From contig NZ_JACAKB010000019.1 in assembly GCF_030326305.1 (NCBI RefSeq), forward strand, positions 1 to 35,147: a stretch of DNA of 35,147 bases, given 5' to 3'. Position 1 is the stretch's first letter, and each line of letters starts with the position of its first letter. This stretch comes from Myroides odoratimimus. Its GTDB lineage: Bacteria > Bacteroidota > Bacteroidia > Flavobacteriales > Flavobacteriaceae. The notes below the pieces were generated by a model. It ran no database searches and was not told where the DNA came from. It worked only from the letters and a program-made list of their open reading frames with translations. The position numbers were made by a program, and so were the translations under genes. Positions 26,610-35,135 of this stretch are shown here, piece after piece.

Positions 26610-26966
26610 TTATTCTTTTTTCTCTTTAGAAATTAATTTGACTAACACATATTCAAAATTACTATCCATTAACTCTTTATTGTGAGTTCTTGTAATATCT
26701 AATACATACATATAACCTTCTTCGTAGTTAAATCCTTCTATAGACGGTGTATAATCTAAAATCTCACCAGACATTGTATATAATATTAAATGCTCCACAT
26801 CTTGTCCTTTAAAAGGCTCTATGGGTTTCATCATGGTATAAGATTCTACTTTTACACGCTTATTTTCTCTTGTAATAGACGAATTATCATCACTACTACA
26901 AGCTACTAAAAAGCTCATCAATAAAGTACATATCGCAAAATACTGTACTACTTTCTTTAATTTCAT
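26610..26966 (-). CDS. Small lipoprotein of unknown function
   Basis: A 118-aa protein with an intact lipoprotein signal: positively charged start MKLKKVVQYF, hydrophobic core, lipobox FLVAC with cysteine at residue 22, then SSDDNSS, the acidic/Ser stretch after the cysteine that is common for Flavobacteriia lipoproteins, many of which are moved to the surface. The mature part of about 95 residues is mainly polar with strands such as HLILYTMSGEIL and YVLVKLISKEK; no family is recognised. It is divergent from ybiA (94 bp between starts) and has its own terminator. Confidence 0.75.
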   Translation of the reverse strand: MKLKKVVQYFAICTLLMSFLVACSSDDNSSITRENKRVKVESYTMMKPIEPFKGQDVEHLILYTMSGEILDYTPSIEGFNYEEGYMYVLDITRTHNKELMDSNFEYVLVKLISKEKKE

Positions 26967-27030
26967 TTTTTAATAATTAGTTGATTGGGTTTCGGCTAAA
27001 ATAAACAATTTAATAAAGAATAGGATTCTT

Positions 27031-27038
27031 TATTTTTG
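27031..27038 (+). promoter_or_regulatory. Candidate -7 box of the ybiA promoter
   Basis: TATTTTTG matches TAnnTTTG and lies 22 bases before the ATG of ybiA. No clear -33 TTG was found. Confidence 0.5.
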
Positions 27039-27060
27039 CACAGCATAATTCAGAATAACA

Positions 27061-27624
27061 ATGGAGTTTGAACAACAGTATAGCCTAGAGAAACATATAA
27101 AAGAGTACCAAAGTGGAAAGAAATCAAAGTACATCTTCTTTTGGGGACATCAGAAAAGCAAAAGTGGAGAGGTAACAGCAGCATGTTTTAGCCAATGGTG
27201 GCCTAGTCGATTTGAGGTCAATGGAGAGTCTTATGCTTCTACAGAGCATTGGATGATGGCACAAAAAGCATTATTGTTCAATGATCACGAAATCTATAAG
27301 CGCATTATGAATGCCAAAAGCCCTATGGAGATGAAAGCATTAGGAAGAGAAGTACGAGGTTTTCGAGAAGATATTTGGGTAACTAATCGTTATCGTATCG
27401 TGGTAGAAGGTAACTATCATAAGTTTACTCAAAACAAAGAACTTCAAACCTTTCTAATCAATACTAAAAAAAGAGTACTAGTAGAAGCTAGTCCAGTAGA
27501 TACGATATGGGGAGTAGGATTAGCAGCAGATAATGAAAAAATAAATATTCCTGTCAAATGGAATGGATTGAACTTACTTGGTTTTGCCTTGATGGAAGTA
27601 AGAGAAATGATAATGAGTAAATAA
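27061..27624 (+). CDS. ybiA: NADAR-family N-glycosidase (YbiA-like)
   Basis: A 187-aa protein of the NADAR/YbiA (DUF1768) family. Members hydrolyse the N-glycosidic bond of early riboflavin-pathway intermediates (damage control) or act on ADP-ribose-linked substrates. Family marks visible in order: IFFWGH (about 25-30), FSQWWPSRFEVNG (about 45-57), Y-A-S-T-E-H-W-M-M-A-Q-K-A (about 60-72), the K-x-L-G-R-E-V-R-G-F stretch (about 97-106), and an end with EASPVDTIWGVGL (about 138-150). The central Glu in TEHWM and the Asp/Trp of DTIWG are the conserved residues of the pocket. The length is normal for the family. It faces rlmF and shares a bidirectional terminator with it. Confidence 0.85.
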   Translation: MEFEQQYSLEKHIKEYQSGKKSKYIFFWGHQKSKSGEVTAACFSQWWPSRFEVNGESYASTEHWMMAQKALLFNDHEIYKRIMNAKSPMEMKALGREVRGFREDIWVTNRYRIVVEGNYHKFTQNKELQTFLINTKKRVLVEASPVDTIWGVGLAADNEKINIPVKWNGLNLLGFALMEVREMIMSK

Positions 27625-27630
27625 AATAAC

Positions 27631-27655
27631 AAAGGATGCTTATACAGCATCCTTT
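27631..27655. terminator. Bidirectional terminator between ybiA and rlmF
   Basis: AAAGGATGCT pairs with AGCATCCTTT over a 5-base loop between two convergent genes, with A/T-rich flanks on both sides. Confidence 0.85.
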
Positions 27656-27659
27656 GTTG

Positions 27660-28568
27660 TTAATATCTCCACGCTAAAATGCGGCTTATTTTATTCCCTT
27701 GTTCCATATTTATAATACGAACCTCTTTAGTTTCACTTCGTTTTAATAATGACTGTAGAGGTTTAAGATTGTCTTTATTAGACACTAAAGTAGTGAACCA
27801 TACTGCCTGTCTTTTAAAGTGTTTACTCTCATAAATGTAATTAGTAATAAAAGCAAGCTCCCCACCATCACACCACAATTCATTGTTCTGTCCACTGAAA
27901 TTCTGTACAGGTTTACCCACCACTTCTTTACCTAAGTTTTTCAACTTCTGTGTTGTCTTTGCCAACACCTCAGCTCTTGACTTAAAGAAAGGAGGATTAC
28001 AAATCACTACATCGAAATACTCTTTCTCTCCTATTATATTCTTTAATATATTTCGCTTAGTAGGTTGCTGACGTATACTGATATGACTCTTTAGATGAGG
28101 ATTATTCTCTACGATATGGCTAGCCGTCTTCACAGACACTACATCTACTTCAGACCCCACAAATTCCCATCCATACTCAGCTACCCCTATAATAGGATAT
28201 ATCACATTAGCTCCTATTCCAAGATCTAATATCTTTACTCCCTTTCCTGTAGGTACTTTTCCATTGTTCCCTTCAGCTAGTAGATCTGCTATATAGTGGA
28301 TATAATCAGCTCTCCCAGGGATAGGTGGACATAGATTTGTCTTAGGCATTTCCCAATACGTCATCTTATAGTCCTTCATCAGTATGGCTTTATTCAATAA
28401 AACCACTGCTTCAGGTTTTGCAAAGTCAATTGTATCTACCCCTGACGGGTTCTTGATAATAAAAGTTGCCAACTCAGGCACCGCTTGTTTTAACTTATCA
28501 AAGTCATATAAATCCTGATGTTTATTACGTGGGTGTAGTTTCTTCTGCGTTTTCTTTGCTTCTTTCAT
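27660..28568 (-). CDS. rlmF: 23S rRNA (adenine-1618-N6)-methyltransferase RlmF
   Basis: A 302-aa methyltransferase that puts a methyl group on N6 of A1618 in 23S rRNA, using SAM. It has the typical N-terminus LHPRNKHQDLYDFDKL (about 11-26), the segment MTYWEMPKTNLCPPIPGRADYIHY (about 68-91) that is characteristic of RlmF, the SAM motif ILDLGIGANVIYPIIG (about 111-126), and the catalytic motif NPPF (about 190-193, in VVICNPPFFKSRAEV) used by N6-adenine methyltransferases. Length fits the family (about 300 aa). A TAATTTTG box is found 18 bases upstream. It is monocistronic and ends at a shared terminator. Confidence 0.92.
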   Translation of the reverse strand: MKEAKKTQKKLHPRNKHQDLYDFDKLKQAVPELATFIIKNPSGVDTIDFAKPEAVVLLNKAILMKDYKMTYWEMPKTNLCPPIPGRADYIHYIADLLAEGNNGKVPTGKGVKILDLGIGANVIYPIIGVAEYGWEFVGSEVDVVSVKTASHIVENNPHLKSHISIRQQPTKRNILKNIIGEKEYFDVVICNPPFFKSRAEVLAKTTQKLKNLGKEVVGKPVQNFSGQNNELWCDGGELAFITNYIYESKHFKRQAVWFTTLVSNKDNLKPLQSLLKRSETKEVRIINMEQGNKISRILAWRY

Positions 28569-28585
28569 TATCTTGATATTTCATG

Positions 28586-28593
28586 CAAAATTA
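28586..28593 (-). promoter_or_regulatory. Candidate -7 box of the rlmF promoter
   Basis: TAATTTTG on the minus strand, followed by CA, 17 bases before the ATG. It matches the same box found before the toxin locus. No clear -33 element is seen. Confidence 0.5.
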
Positions 28594-28633
28594 GGGTATT
28601 TAAGTGGGTTCTACTACATAAAATCTCGATACT

Positions 28634-30367
28634 CTAAACTTTATTAAACTCATCTAGCATAGCAGGTCTCTTAGGATACTTCTTCTTCATCTCATCTACT
28701 ATAGAATCAATAATTCCTACAGCTTGCGGAAACTCTTTTTTAAGAGAAATTAATAGATTACCAATATTCTTATAATCTGAACGATTATTAGCTCTATCTG
28801 CTTCTAAAACAATGAGAGGTCTTAAAACATCAAATATTTCATCAACAGTATACTCTTTTTTAATGTATTTTAGATAAGGTAATACTAAATCTAATCTACT
28901 TACTTTTTTTAACAAGTCAAATAACCTATCTACATACCCCTCTAAAGAATATAGAACACCTACTGAATTAACTAAACCATCATATGGATTACTATTAAAC
29001 ATACTGTGTTGTTTCACTTTACTCTTAGCTTCACTGATTAAACTGTCTATTTTTTCTTCGATAATTACTGTCCATTCTTCTTTTGTAAATGTTGCTTTTA
29101 ACTTACTATAATAGGATTTATTGATTTGCCAACCAAAAAAGACTTGTTTATTGTAGAAATAACGCATACGTTCAACATCTTTTTCTAATTCTGCAATCTC
29201 TAATAAGATAAGTTCCCATTGGTTAACAGTTCCGCGATGTTTTAATTCTTCTGCTATTTTTATTCCTTCAATAAGTAATATTTTTGCTTTCTCATACTCT
29301 CCATGCATCATCTCTCGTTGAACTAAGTTTCTTCTAACTTCTGGAATAGATATATTATCCAACATCTCTTGATTCAACTGTTCTTCTCTTCCTATTTTTC
29401 CTAAAAAGGATAATCTAACGTTAGTAAAATGTCTTATTCTATATTCCTCAGAATTACTTTCTTTTATCTTTTTATCTAAAAATGTGAGGTAAAATTCTTC
29501 CTTAAATATCTTCAAACACAATAATTCGAAAGAACCTAATAACTCATAACCAAAATCTCCGTAATCAAAATAAACCTCTTTTGCTAATTCCTCTTCAAAG
29601 AATGAAATTAAAGACTCTTTAAACTCAATAGTTATATCTGCTTCTATGATACTATCCAATATTTCAATAGCTTTAAAGATTAAATCACTAAAATATCCAT
29701 TACTATCATCAGAAAAGGTAATCACATCAATAGCTTCTTCTATAAATACTTGTATTATACTACACGCATCTCTATAATTTCTTTCAGCTATAAGTTCATT
29801 TACTCTACCTAAGTATATTTCTAATTCTTTACTTAATTTTTTTGTTTCTGTATAACTGACAAAACCTCGTGAAGTATGCTGTTTAATTATTTTTCTAAAA
29901 ACCTCTTTATACTTCTCTTTTATATCGACTGTATCATCCCTATCTACAAAATAAGCTTCTAAAGACACTTTTAGTCTTGCGTCTTTTTTTGCACTTATAA
30001 AAATAAACTCTCTTAAATCTTCTATGCTTAATTGTTCAACTAAGTCTTTAAAACTCATCCTTTTTACCTTCTTTGTTTTCTTTGGTACAACCTCTATTGT
30101 CATATCATCTCTCAATTGATACAATACAGCAACAACATGTTTACAGACAGCTCCATCATAAGGACAGTCACAATTATAATCTTTGATATTCTGTGATTTA
30201 TCTAATTCTATAACAACAGTATAATCATCATTCCCCTCTACTTCACCCTCGTAGATATAATCACCTAGTTTAGTAATATCCTTCACCATCCCTTGCTCAT
30301 AATACTCAAATCCGCGCTTCAAGATAATATTGCTGACATTTGTTTCAAAATTGAATAAATTGTTCAT
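28634..30367 (-). CDS. SWIM zinc-finger protein
   Basis: A 577-aa protein with a SWIM zinc-binding motif near the N-terminus: C66-x-C68-x6-C75-x-H77, in a DYNCDCPYDGAVCKHVV context. The SWIM domain binds nucleic acid or protein in very different proteins. The rest (about 100-577) is alpha-helical with repeated amphipathic helices such as ELEIYLGRVNELIAERNYRD and EYEKAKILLIEGIKIAEELK, which looks like a TPR-like solenoid. No nuclease or helicase domain is visible, so it is not the SWIM-helicase form. The start at 30367 places the SWIM at its usual distance. It is divergent from mvaS (173 bp). The role is unknown, possibly DNA-associated. Confidence 0.8.
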   Translation of the reverse strand: MNNLFNFETNVSNIILKRGFEYYEQGMVKDITKLGDYIYEGEVEGNDDYTVVIELDKSQNIKDYNCDCPYDGAVCKHVVAVLYQLRDDMTIEVVPKKTKKVKRMSFKDLVEQLSIEDLREFIFISAKKDARLKVSLEAYFVDRDDTVDIKEKYKEVFRKIIKQHTSRGFVSYTETKKLSKELEIYLGRVNELIAERNYRDACSIIQVFIEEAIDVITFSDDSNGYFSDLIFKAIEILDSIIEADITIEFKESLISFFEEELAKEVYFDYGDFGYELLGSFELLCLKIFKEEFYLTFLDKKIKESNSEEYRIRHFTNVRLSFLGKIGREEQLNQEMLDNISIPEVRRNLVQREMMHGEYEKAKILLIEGIKIAEELKHRGTVNQWELILLEIAELEKDVERMRYFYNKQVFFGWQINKSYYSKLKATFTKEEWTVIIEEKIDSLISEAKSKVKQHSMFNSNPYDGLVNSVGVLYSLEGYVDRLFDLLKKVSRLDLVLPYLKYIKKEYTVDEIFDVLRPLIVLEADRANNRSDYKNIGNLLISLKKEFPQAVGIIDSIVDEMKKKYPKRPAMLDEFNKV

Positions 30368-30540
30368 CTTTTTAAATTAACTATATTGTAAAAATACTAT
30401 AATCTTTTATAAACAGAAAAACTATGTATTAATAACATTAAACCAATAACATAGCATTATTACATAAATTTTATTCAATTTAGTTAGTTATTTCTAACAA
30501 ATGACTTTAATTTTACCCTTCATTTAAATTAGTAAAGATT

Positions 30541-31899
30541 ATGAAAGTCGGAATAGATAGTATTGCATACTTTATCCCTAAAATTCACTTACCTATAGAA
30601 ACATTAGCTATCGAGCGAAATATCGAACCTCTAAAATTAACTAAGGGGCTTGGATTACAAAAGATGGCCTTATTAGATACTTACCAAGATGTAATCACAA
30701 TGGCTGCTAATGCTGCGTATAGCTTACTACAAGACAATACTGCTATCGCTCCTCAAGACATTGCTAAAATATACGTAGGTACAGAGAGCGGATTAGACAA
30801 CTCTAAACCTATTGCTTCTTATACCTTAGGATTATTAGAGCAAATCTATGGACAAGGTACTTTTAGGAATTGTGATGCTGTAGATCATACTTTCGCTTGT
30901 ATAGGTGCAGTAGATGCTATGCAGAATGCTATTGACTTCATAAAAGCTAACCCTACCAAGAAAGCTATTGTTATCGCAACAGACTACGCTAAGTATGACT
31001 TAGCTTCTACAGGAGAATACACTCAAGGTGCAGGTGCTATTGCTTTATTAATTAGTGCTAATCCTCGTATGTTAGTTTTCACAGGACAGACTGGAGTAGC
31101 TACAGAAAGTGTATTTGACTTCTTTAAACCTCATCGTTCAATAGAGAAACAAAGCATCACTGGAAACTCTACTAATGAGGCATGGCATGGTATAGAAGAA
31201 GCAGAAATATCTATACACAAAGATCAACCTGTATTCGAAGGACAATACTCTAACGAATGCTATATCAATAGAATCACAGAAGCGTACACTCACTTCAAAG
31301 AGTTAAACAATAAAAAAGACCTGAAAGTATACCAAGATTGGAAGGCTGTCCTAATGCATTTACCTTATTGCTTCCAAGGACGTAGAACTTTTCATGAAAT
31401 AGTATTACAAGAGAACCCTGAACTAGTAGATAGAACAGCTGCTGATGCAAAAGACCAAATCAAAGCATTTGCTAAGTCAAAAGCGTATATGGAATTGGTT
31501 AATACTAAGATCGCTCCATCAGAAATAGCTTCTGGAGAAGTAGGTAATATCTATACAGGATCTATATTCTTAGGCTTGCTATCTACTCTATCTCATTTTA
31601 ACGATACAAAAGAAAATTTAGTAGATACTACACTAGGGTTTATTGCTTATGGTTCAGGATCTAAATCTAAAGTATTCGAAGCCGAAGTACAGAGTACATG
31701 GCAAGAAGGTATGCCTAAAGTATCTATCTTCGAAACTTTAAAACAGTCAACAGCGATAGACTTCAACACTTATATCGCTCTTCATAAGAAAGAGCAAAAA
31801 ACACCAATACAGCCTGCTAATAATGAATTTGTAATAGACTATATCGAGTCGTCAATACCTCATCTAATAGGAGCACGCTACTATAAGTTTGTAAAATAA
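30541..31899 (+). CDS. mvaS: Hydroxymethylglutaryl-CoA synthase
   Basis: A 452-aa thiolase-fold enzyme that joins acetyl-CoA and acetoacetyl-CoA to HMG-CoA, the first committed step of the mevalonate route to isoprenoids. Motifs: GTESGLDNSK with the general base Glu82, the nucleophile Cys120 in DHTFACIGAVDAM, and the His of HLPYCFQGRRTF (about 276-287). The G-S-G-S-K (about 377-381) near the end closes the active site. It is somewhat longer than gram-positive MvaS (about 390 aa), which I believe is normal for Flavobacteriia. Bacteroidota of this class commonly use the mevalonate pathway. It is single, with a terminator directly downstream; no other mevalonate gene is in the window. Confidence 0.92.
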   Translation: MKVGIDSIAYFIPKIHLPIETLAIERNIEPLKLTKGLGLQKMALLDTYQDVITMAANAAYSLLQDNTAIAPQDIAKIYVGTESGLDNSKPIASYTLGLLEQIYGQGTFRNCDAVDHTFACIGAVDAMQNAIDFIKANPTKKAIVIATDYAKYDLASTGEYTQGAGAIALLISANPRMLVFTGQTGVATESVFDFFKPHRSIEKQSITGNSTNEAWHGIEEAEISIHKDQPVFEGQYSNECYINRITEAYTHFKELNNKKDLKVYQDWKAVLMHLPYCFQGRRTFHEIVLQENPELVDRTAADAKDQIKAFAKSKAYMELVNTKIAPSEIASGEVGNIYTGSIFLGLLSTLSHFNDTKENLVDTTLGFIAYGSGSKSKVFEAEVQSTWQEGMPKVSIFETLKQSTAIDFNTYIALHKKEQKTPIQPANNEFVIDYIESSIPHLIGARYYKFVK

Positions 31900-31918
31900 A
31901 AGTAATTCACTATACACG

Positions 31919-31949
31919 CCTCTTTCTAACCAATAGAAGGAGGTTTTTT
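31919..31949 (+). terminator. Intrinsic terminator of mvaS
   Basis: CCTCTTTCTA pairs with TAGAAGGAGG (one wobble pair) over a 5-base loop, followed by six T residues. Confidence 0.88.
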
Positions 31950-31981
31950 CATTATACTTGTATTATCTAAGTAAACACAAA

Positions 31982-32770
31982 ATGAGTATTCCGATCAACA
32001 ATAAAATAGAAGAACAAAAATTAATCAAAATAGCCATATTTAAAAAAGAAATCAGAACGACAAAACCACACAAACACCAAGGTTATTTTGAACTCATATA
32101 TCTAAAGAATACAACAGGATACCACTGTATAGATGAACAACAATACCGGCTTAGTACACACAACCTATTTATCATAAAAAAGGAGCAAGTTCACTATTGG
32201 AACATAACTTCAGAGCCCTTTGGATATGTAATTTTAATTAAACGAGACTTCTTTTTACAGTGTATGGACAGCACTTTAAAACAATTCTTTTTTGATATTA
32301 CCCAACTGACTCAAATAGACTTACCTGAAGATACTAACATTGATCTCCTCTTTGCGTTACTACTTACAGAAGATGATCAAACTGCTCAAGAGGCTTTACT
32401 CAAGGCTTTATTTATCAAAATACGCAATTCTACGATAACAGAACAACTCCCTCTTAAATCAGGTATATACAGTGCTTATCTACACTTATTAAACATAGAT
32501 CACACACCAATCAACAAAGTAAATCACTATGCTAAACTCCTCCATACCACCCCTCAAAATCTAAATGCCTGTTGCCAAAAAAACATTGGACTATCAGCTG
32601 CTGCAGTACTAGCACAACACATCATTGCAGAAGCAAAGAGACTATTGATCTACACAGATTTCTCTATCAATGAAATTAGTTTACAACTCAATTTTACAGA
32701 TGCATCACACTTTACTAAATATTTTAAAAAACATACTACTTATACACCAAATAACTTTAGGAAACTTTAA
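31982..32770 (+). CDS. AraC-family transcriptional regulator
   Basis: A 262-aa regulator. The ATG at 31982 is preferred over the upstream TTG at 31958 because the TTG begins within 10 bases of the mvaS terminator. The N-terminal half is a cupin-like sensor domain (KPHKHQGYFELIYLKNTTGY, YRLSTHNLFIIKKEQVHYW). The C-terminal half has two helix-turn-helix segments of the AraC DNA-binding domain: the first around residues 176-205, the second in the sequence FSINEISLQLNFTDASHFTK with the following YFKKHTTYTPNNFRKL. Ligand unknown. It lies 79 bp upstream of the ChrA-type transporter on the same strand, so it may control that gene. Confidence 0.88.
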   Translation: MSIPINNKIEEQKLIKIAIFKKEIRTTKPHKHQGYFELIYLKNTTGYHCIDEQQYRLSTHNLFIIKKEQVHYWNITSEPFGYVILIKRDFFLQCMDSTLKQFFFDITQLTQIDLPEDTNIDLLFALLLTEDDQTAQEALLKALFIKIRNSTITEQLPLKSGIYSAYLHLLNIDHTPINKVNHYAKLLHTTPQNLNACCQKNIGLSAAAVLAQHIIAEAKRLLIYTDFSINEISLQLNFTDASHFTKYFKKHTTYTPNNFRKL

Positions 32771-32849
32771 TCTCATACCATTCTATTTTCAAATATACCA
32801 GATAAACTCCTATTAAATTATCCACCTTTGCTCTTATAGCGTGTACATT

Positions 32850-33989
32850 ATGGAAAACAATACTATTGGATTAAAGGAATTGGCAAAGGTCTTTTTTAAA
32901 CTGGGTTGTTTAGGCTTTGGTGGACCCGCTGCACATATTGCAATGATGCAACGAGAAATAGTTGAAAAGAGAAAATGGCTAAATCTACAAGAGTTTCTAG
33001 AATTAATTAGTATCACTCATCTAATCCCTGGACCTAATAGTACAGAGCTTGCCATCCATATTGGTTACACCACCAGAGGCTGGAAAGGACTGTTTATCGC
33101 TGGTATATGCTTTATATTTCCTGCGGTAGTACTGACTTGCATACTAGCCTATTTTTATAAACAATATGGACAACTTCCTGAAGTAGAAACCTATTTATAT
33201 GGATTAAAGCCCTCCATCACTATTATCATCCTTCTACTTGTATTTAAATTAACGACTCAATTTATCACTAACCCCAAATCGATAATACTCACTTGTGGAG
33301 TGTTTGTACTTTCTTTAGCTGGGTATAGCGAAATGACCTTACTATTACTTACTTTAGCCTTATCTCTATTATACTATACATACTACCGAGTAAGTAGAAA
33401 CCACCTTCCTTCTTTTATCCCCTTATTAGCAATCCCTTACACGGGATATCACGCTGATGTGAATATGAAACTCTTTTGGATCTTTTTAAAGATAGGTAGT
33501 GTATTATACGGAAGTGGTTACGTCTTATTTTCGTTTATTGAAACAGAACTAGTTCATAAAGGTTTATTGACAAGAACTCAACTCATAGATGCTATTACAG
33601 CAGGTCAGATAACACCTGGCCCTGTCTTTTCTTCAGTAACCTTCGTTGGTTATCAAATAGGAGGTTGGTCAGGTGCTATTTTTTCTACTATTGCAGTATT
33701 TATCCCTTCATTCCTCTTGATTTTGTTAATTACTCCTATCGTACATTATCTAAAGAGATCTAATCTTTTTCAGCTAATACTAAAAGCTGTGAACATAACC
33801 TCTATTGCTCTTATTGCTTCTGTCTGTATTAGTCTGGCTTCAGAGAGTATTAGGGATAAAAACGACTTTATAATCGCTCTCACTATATTATCTATCAGTC
33901 TATTTTTCAAAAAGATAAACACTGGAATACTTTTACTCATAGGATTAATTCTAGGAAAGCTACTCCTATTCCTTGCTCCCTACTTCTAG
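32850..33989 (+). CDS. chrA: ChrA-family chromate transporter
   Basis: A 379-aa inner-membrane protein of the two-domain CHR family, which exports chromate (other anions cannot be excluded). The ATG at 32850 is preferred over a GTG at 32841. The two halves repeat the same elements: the first has FFKLGCLGFGGPAAHI (about 13-28) and then HLIPGPNSTELAIHIGY (about 57-73); the second has IFLKIGSVLYGSGYVLF, then GQITPGPVFSSVTFVGYQIG, so the G-x-x-x-x-G and the P-G-P motifs are present in both. About ten membrane segments are visible. The length is that of long-chain ChrA. Its stop overlaps the convergent psd stop by a few bases. Resistance to chromate is the likely but untested role. Confidence 0.85.
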   Translation: MENNTIGLKELAKVFFKLGCLGFGGPAAHIAMMQREIVEKRKWLNLQEFLELISITHLIPGPNSTELAIHIGYTTRGWKGLFIAGICFIFPAVVLTCILAYFYKQYGQLPEVETYLYGLKPSITIIILLLVFKLTTQFITNPKSIILTCGVFVLSLAGYSEMTLLLLTLALSLLYYTYYRVSRNHLPSFIPLLAIPYTGYHADVNMKLFWIFLKIGSVLYGSGYVLFSFIETELVHKGLLTRTQLIDAITAGQITPGPVFSSVTFVGYQIGGWSGAIFSTIAVFIPSFLLILLITPIVHYLKRSNLFQLILKAVNITSIALIASVCISLASESIRDKNDFIIALTILSISLFFKKINTGILLLIGLILGKLLLFLAPYF

Positions 33990-34654
33990 CATGACTCCCA
34001 CTCTGCTATAGTTGTAATACCGCTCTGCGCGATATCCCCTAATTTTACTTTAATCTTAGCATCTAAAGGCAATAGTAGATCAACTCTAGAGCCGAACTTA
34101 ATAAATCCCATTTCCTCACTTTGTTTAGCAATCTTACCTATCGTAAGATAATTGACAATACGGTTAGCTAAGGCACCTGCGATCTGTTTAGCCAAGACCT
34201 CTCTTCCACTCTTATGCTTATACACCACAGTATGACGTTCATTAGCTGTTGATGATTTGGGATGCCAAGCCACTAGGTGTTTTCCCTTGTGATACATACT
34301 ATATAATACCTCTCCTTCTATTGGATTTCTATTGACATGTACATTCAAGACACTCATAAAAATAGAAACCTGAATACGCTTATCACTAAAATACTCATCT
34401 GCTTCTACTTCTTCTATCACAACCACTTTTCCATCACAAGGAGCTAAGACCAAGTTGTCATCTTGTATCAACACTCTTGACGGGATTCTAAAGAAAGAAA
34501 TAACCAATGCTATAAGAATCAATGTGACTATAAAAACAGCTAATTGTAACAACCAAAAACGAGGACTAATCAATTCATAAGACAATATATTAACCATGAT
34601 AAAAGTACATACTCCTATCAGGATAGATCCTTTTCCTTCTTTGTGTATTCTCAT
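33986..34654 (-). CDS. psd: Phosphatidylserine decarboxylase, small (PSD-A) form
   Basis: A 222-aa enzyme that converts phosphatidylserine to phosphatidylethanolamine at the inner membrane. The ATG at 34654 (MRIHKEGKGSILI) is preferred: an upstream in-frame extension to 34762 would translate through a terminator hairpin. Two hydrophobic segments (about 10-30 and 36-58) anchor it. The core contains APCDGKVVVIEEVE, IFMSVLNVHVNRNP, the F-H/A-W-H-P-K-S region and the self-cleavage site GFIKFGSRVDLLLP, in which Gly-Ser is cut to form the pyruvoyl group, as in the family. The length fits the short bacterial and archaeal form. It is convergent with chrA, whose stop codon it overlaps. Confidence 0.92.
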   Translation of the reverse strand: MRIHKEGKGSILIGVCTFIMVNILSYELISPRFWLLQLAVFIVTLILIALVISFFRIPSRVLIQDDNLVLAPCDGKVVVIEEVEADEYFSDKRIQVSIFMSVLNVHVNRNPIEGEVLYSMYHKGKHLVAWHPKSSTANERHTVVYKHKSGREVLAKQIAGALANRIVNYLTIGKIAKQSEEMGFIKFGSRVDLLLPLDAKIKVKLGDIAQSGITTIAEWESC

Positions 34655-34721
34655 AAGTATATTGATTTTTAAAATTGATATTATTGTTTTTAATAGATAA
34701 AGTACTATACCATATTTATCT

Positions 34722-34760
34722 AAAAAGAGTACTTGACTACCCAACAGTGTAGTCAAGTAC
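34722..34760 (-). terminator. Terminator between the tRNA array and psd
   Basis: GTACTTGACTAC (34729-34740) pairs perfectly with GTAGTCAAGTAC (34749-34760) over an 8-base loop, followed on the minus strand by TCTTTTTA. It would stop transcription coming from the tRNA-Cys-like array before psd. Confidence 0.75.
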
Positions 34761-34881
34761 ATAACTTCACTTGCGATTAGTAATAATAAAGTTGTAAAGA
34801 AAAAATCATTTTGATTATGCTAGTAAACTGTTTTTAAGTAAATACATCTTCATTCCACAAGTAAAATTCAATAATTAGAGA

Positions 34882-34898
34882 ACTAGTATTGTACTAGT
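34882..34898. repeat. Short perfect inverted repeat in the spacer before the tRNA array
   Basis: ACTAGTA and TACTAGT, 7 bp each, with 3 bases between. No T-run follows, so a terminator is not supported; it may be a binding site or chance. Confidence 0.3.
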
Positions 34899-34949
34899 AA
34901 CAACATAACTAATTCACTAATTGACAAAACAAGCTCTATTACTGAGTTG

Positions 34950-35020
34950 AGGTTCTGACTGGATTCGAACCAATCTGATGACTATTGCGTAGTCATGCCT
35001 ATCCTCTCGGCCACAGAACC
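34950..35020 (-). tRNA. tRNA-Cys-like gene (GCA), copy 1, unusual anticodon arm
   Basis: A 71-nt cloverleaf on the minus strand: acceptor GGTTCTG/CAGAACC, D arm GCCGAGAGGATAGGC, T arm ATTGG-TTCGAAT-CCAGT, 4-base variable region and U at the discriminator position 73, all as in tRNA-Cys. The anticodon arm is TGACT-ACGCAAT-AGTCA, which puts GCA at 34-36 but C at 33 instead of the universal U, and lets A32 pair with U38 and more so that the stem can be 7 bp with a 5-base loop. No CCA is encoded. Whether it works in translation is open. Confidence 0.75.
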
Positions 35021-35042
35021 TTTTGTTTACCCTCTTATATTG

Positions 35043-35113
35043 AGGTTCTGACTGGATTCGAACCAATCTAATGACTATTGCGTAGTCATGCCTATCCTCT
35101 CGGCCACAGAACC
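35043..35113 (-). tRNA. tRNA-Cys-like gene (GCA), copy 2
   Basis: Same as copy 1 in all visible features, including C33 and the extended anticodon stem; one base of the variable region differs (T instead of C on the minus strand). A 23-base spacer separates it from copy 1. Confidence 0.75.
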
Positions 35114-35135
35114 TTTTGTTTACCCTCTTATATTG

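Noticed and set aside
34655-34762. 36-codon N-terminal extension of psd
   Set aside because: It would translate through a perfect 12-bp terminator hairpin, and the shorter form has the family's length and start.
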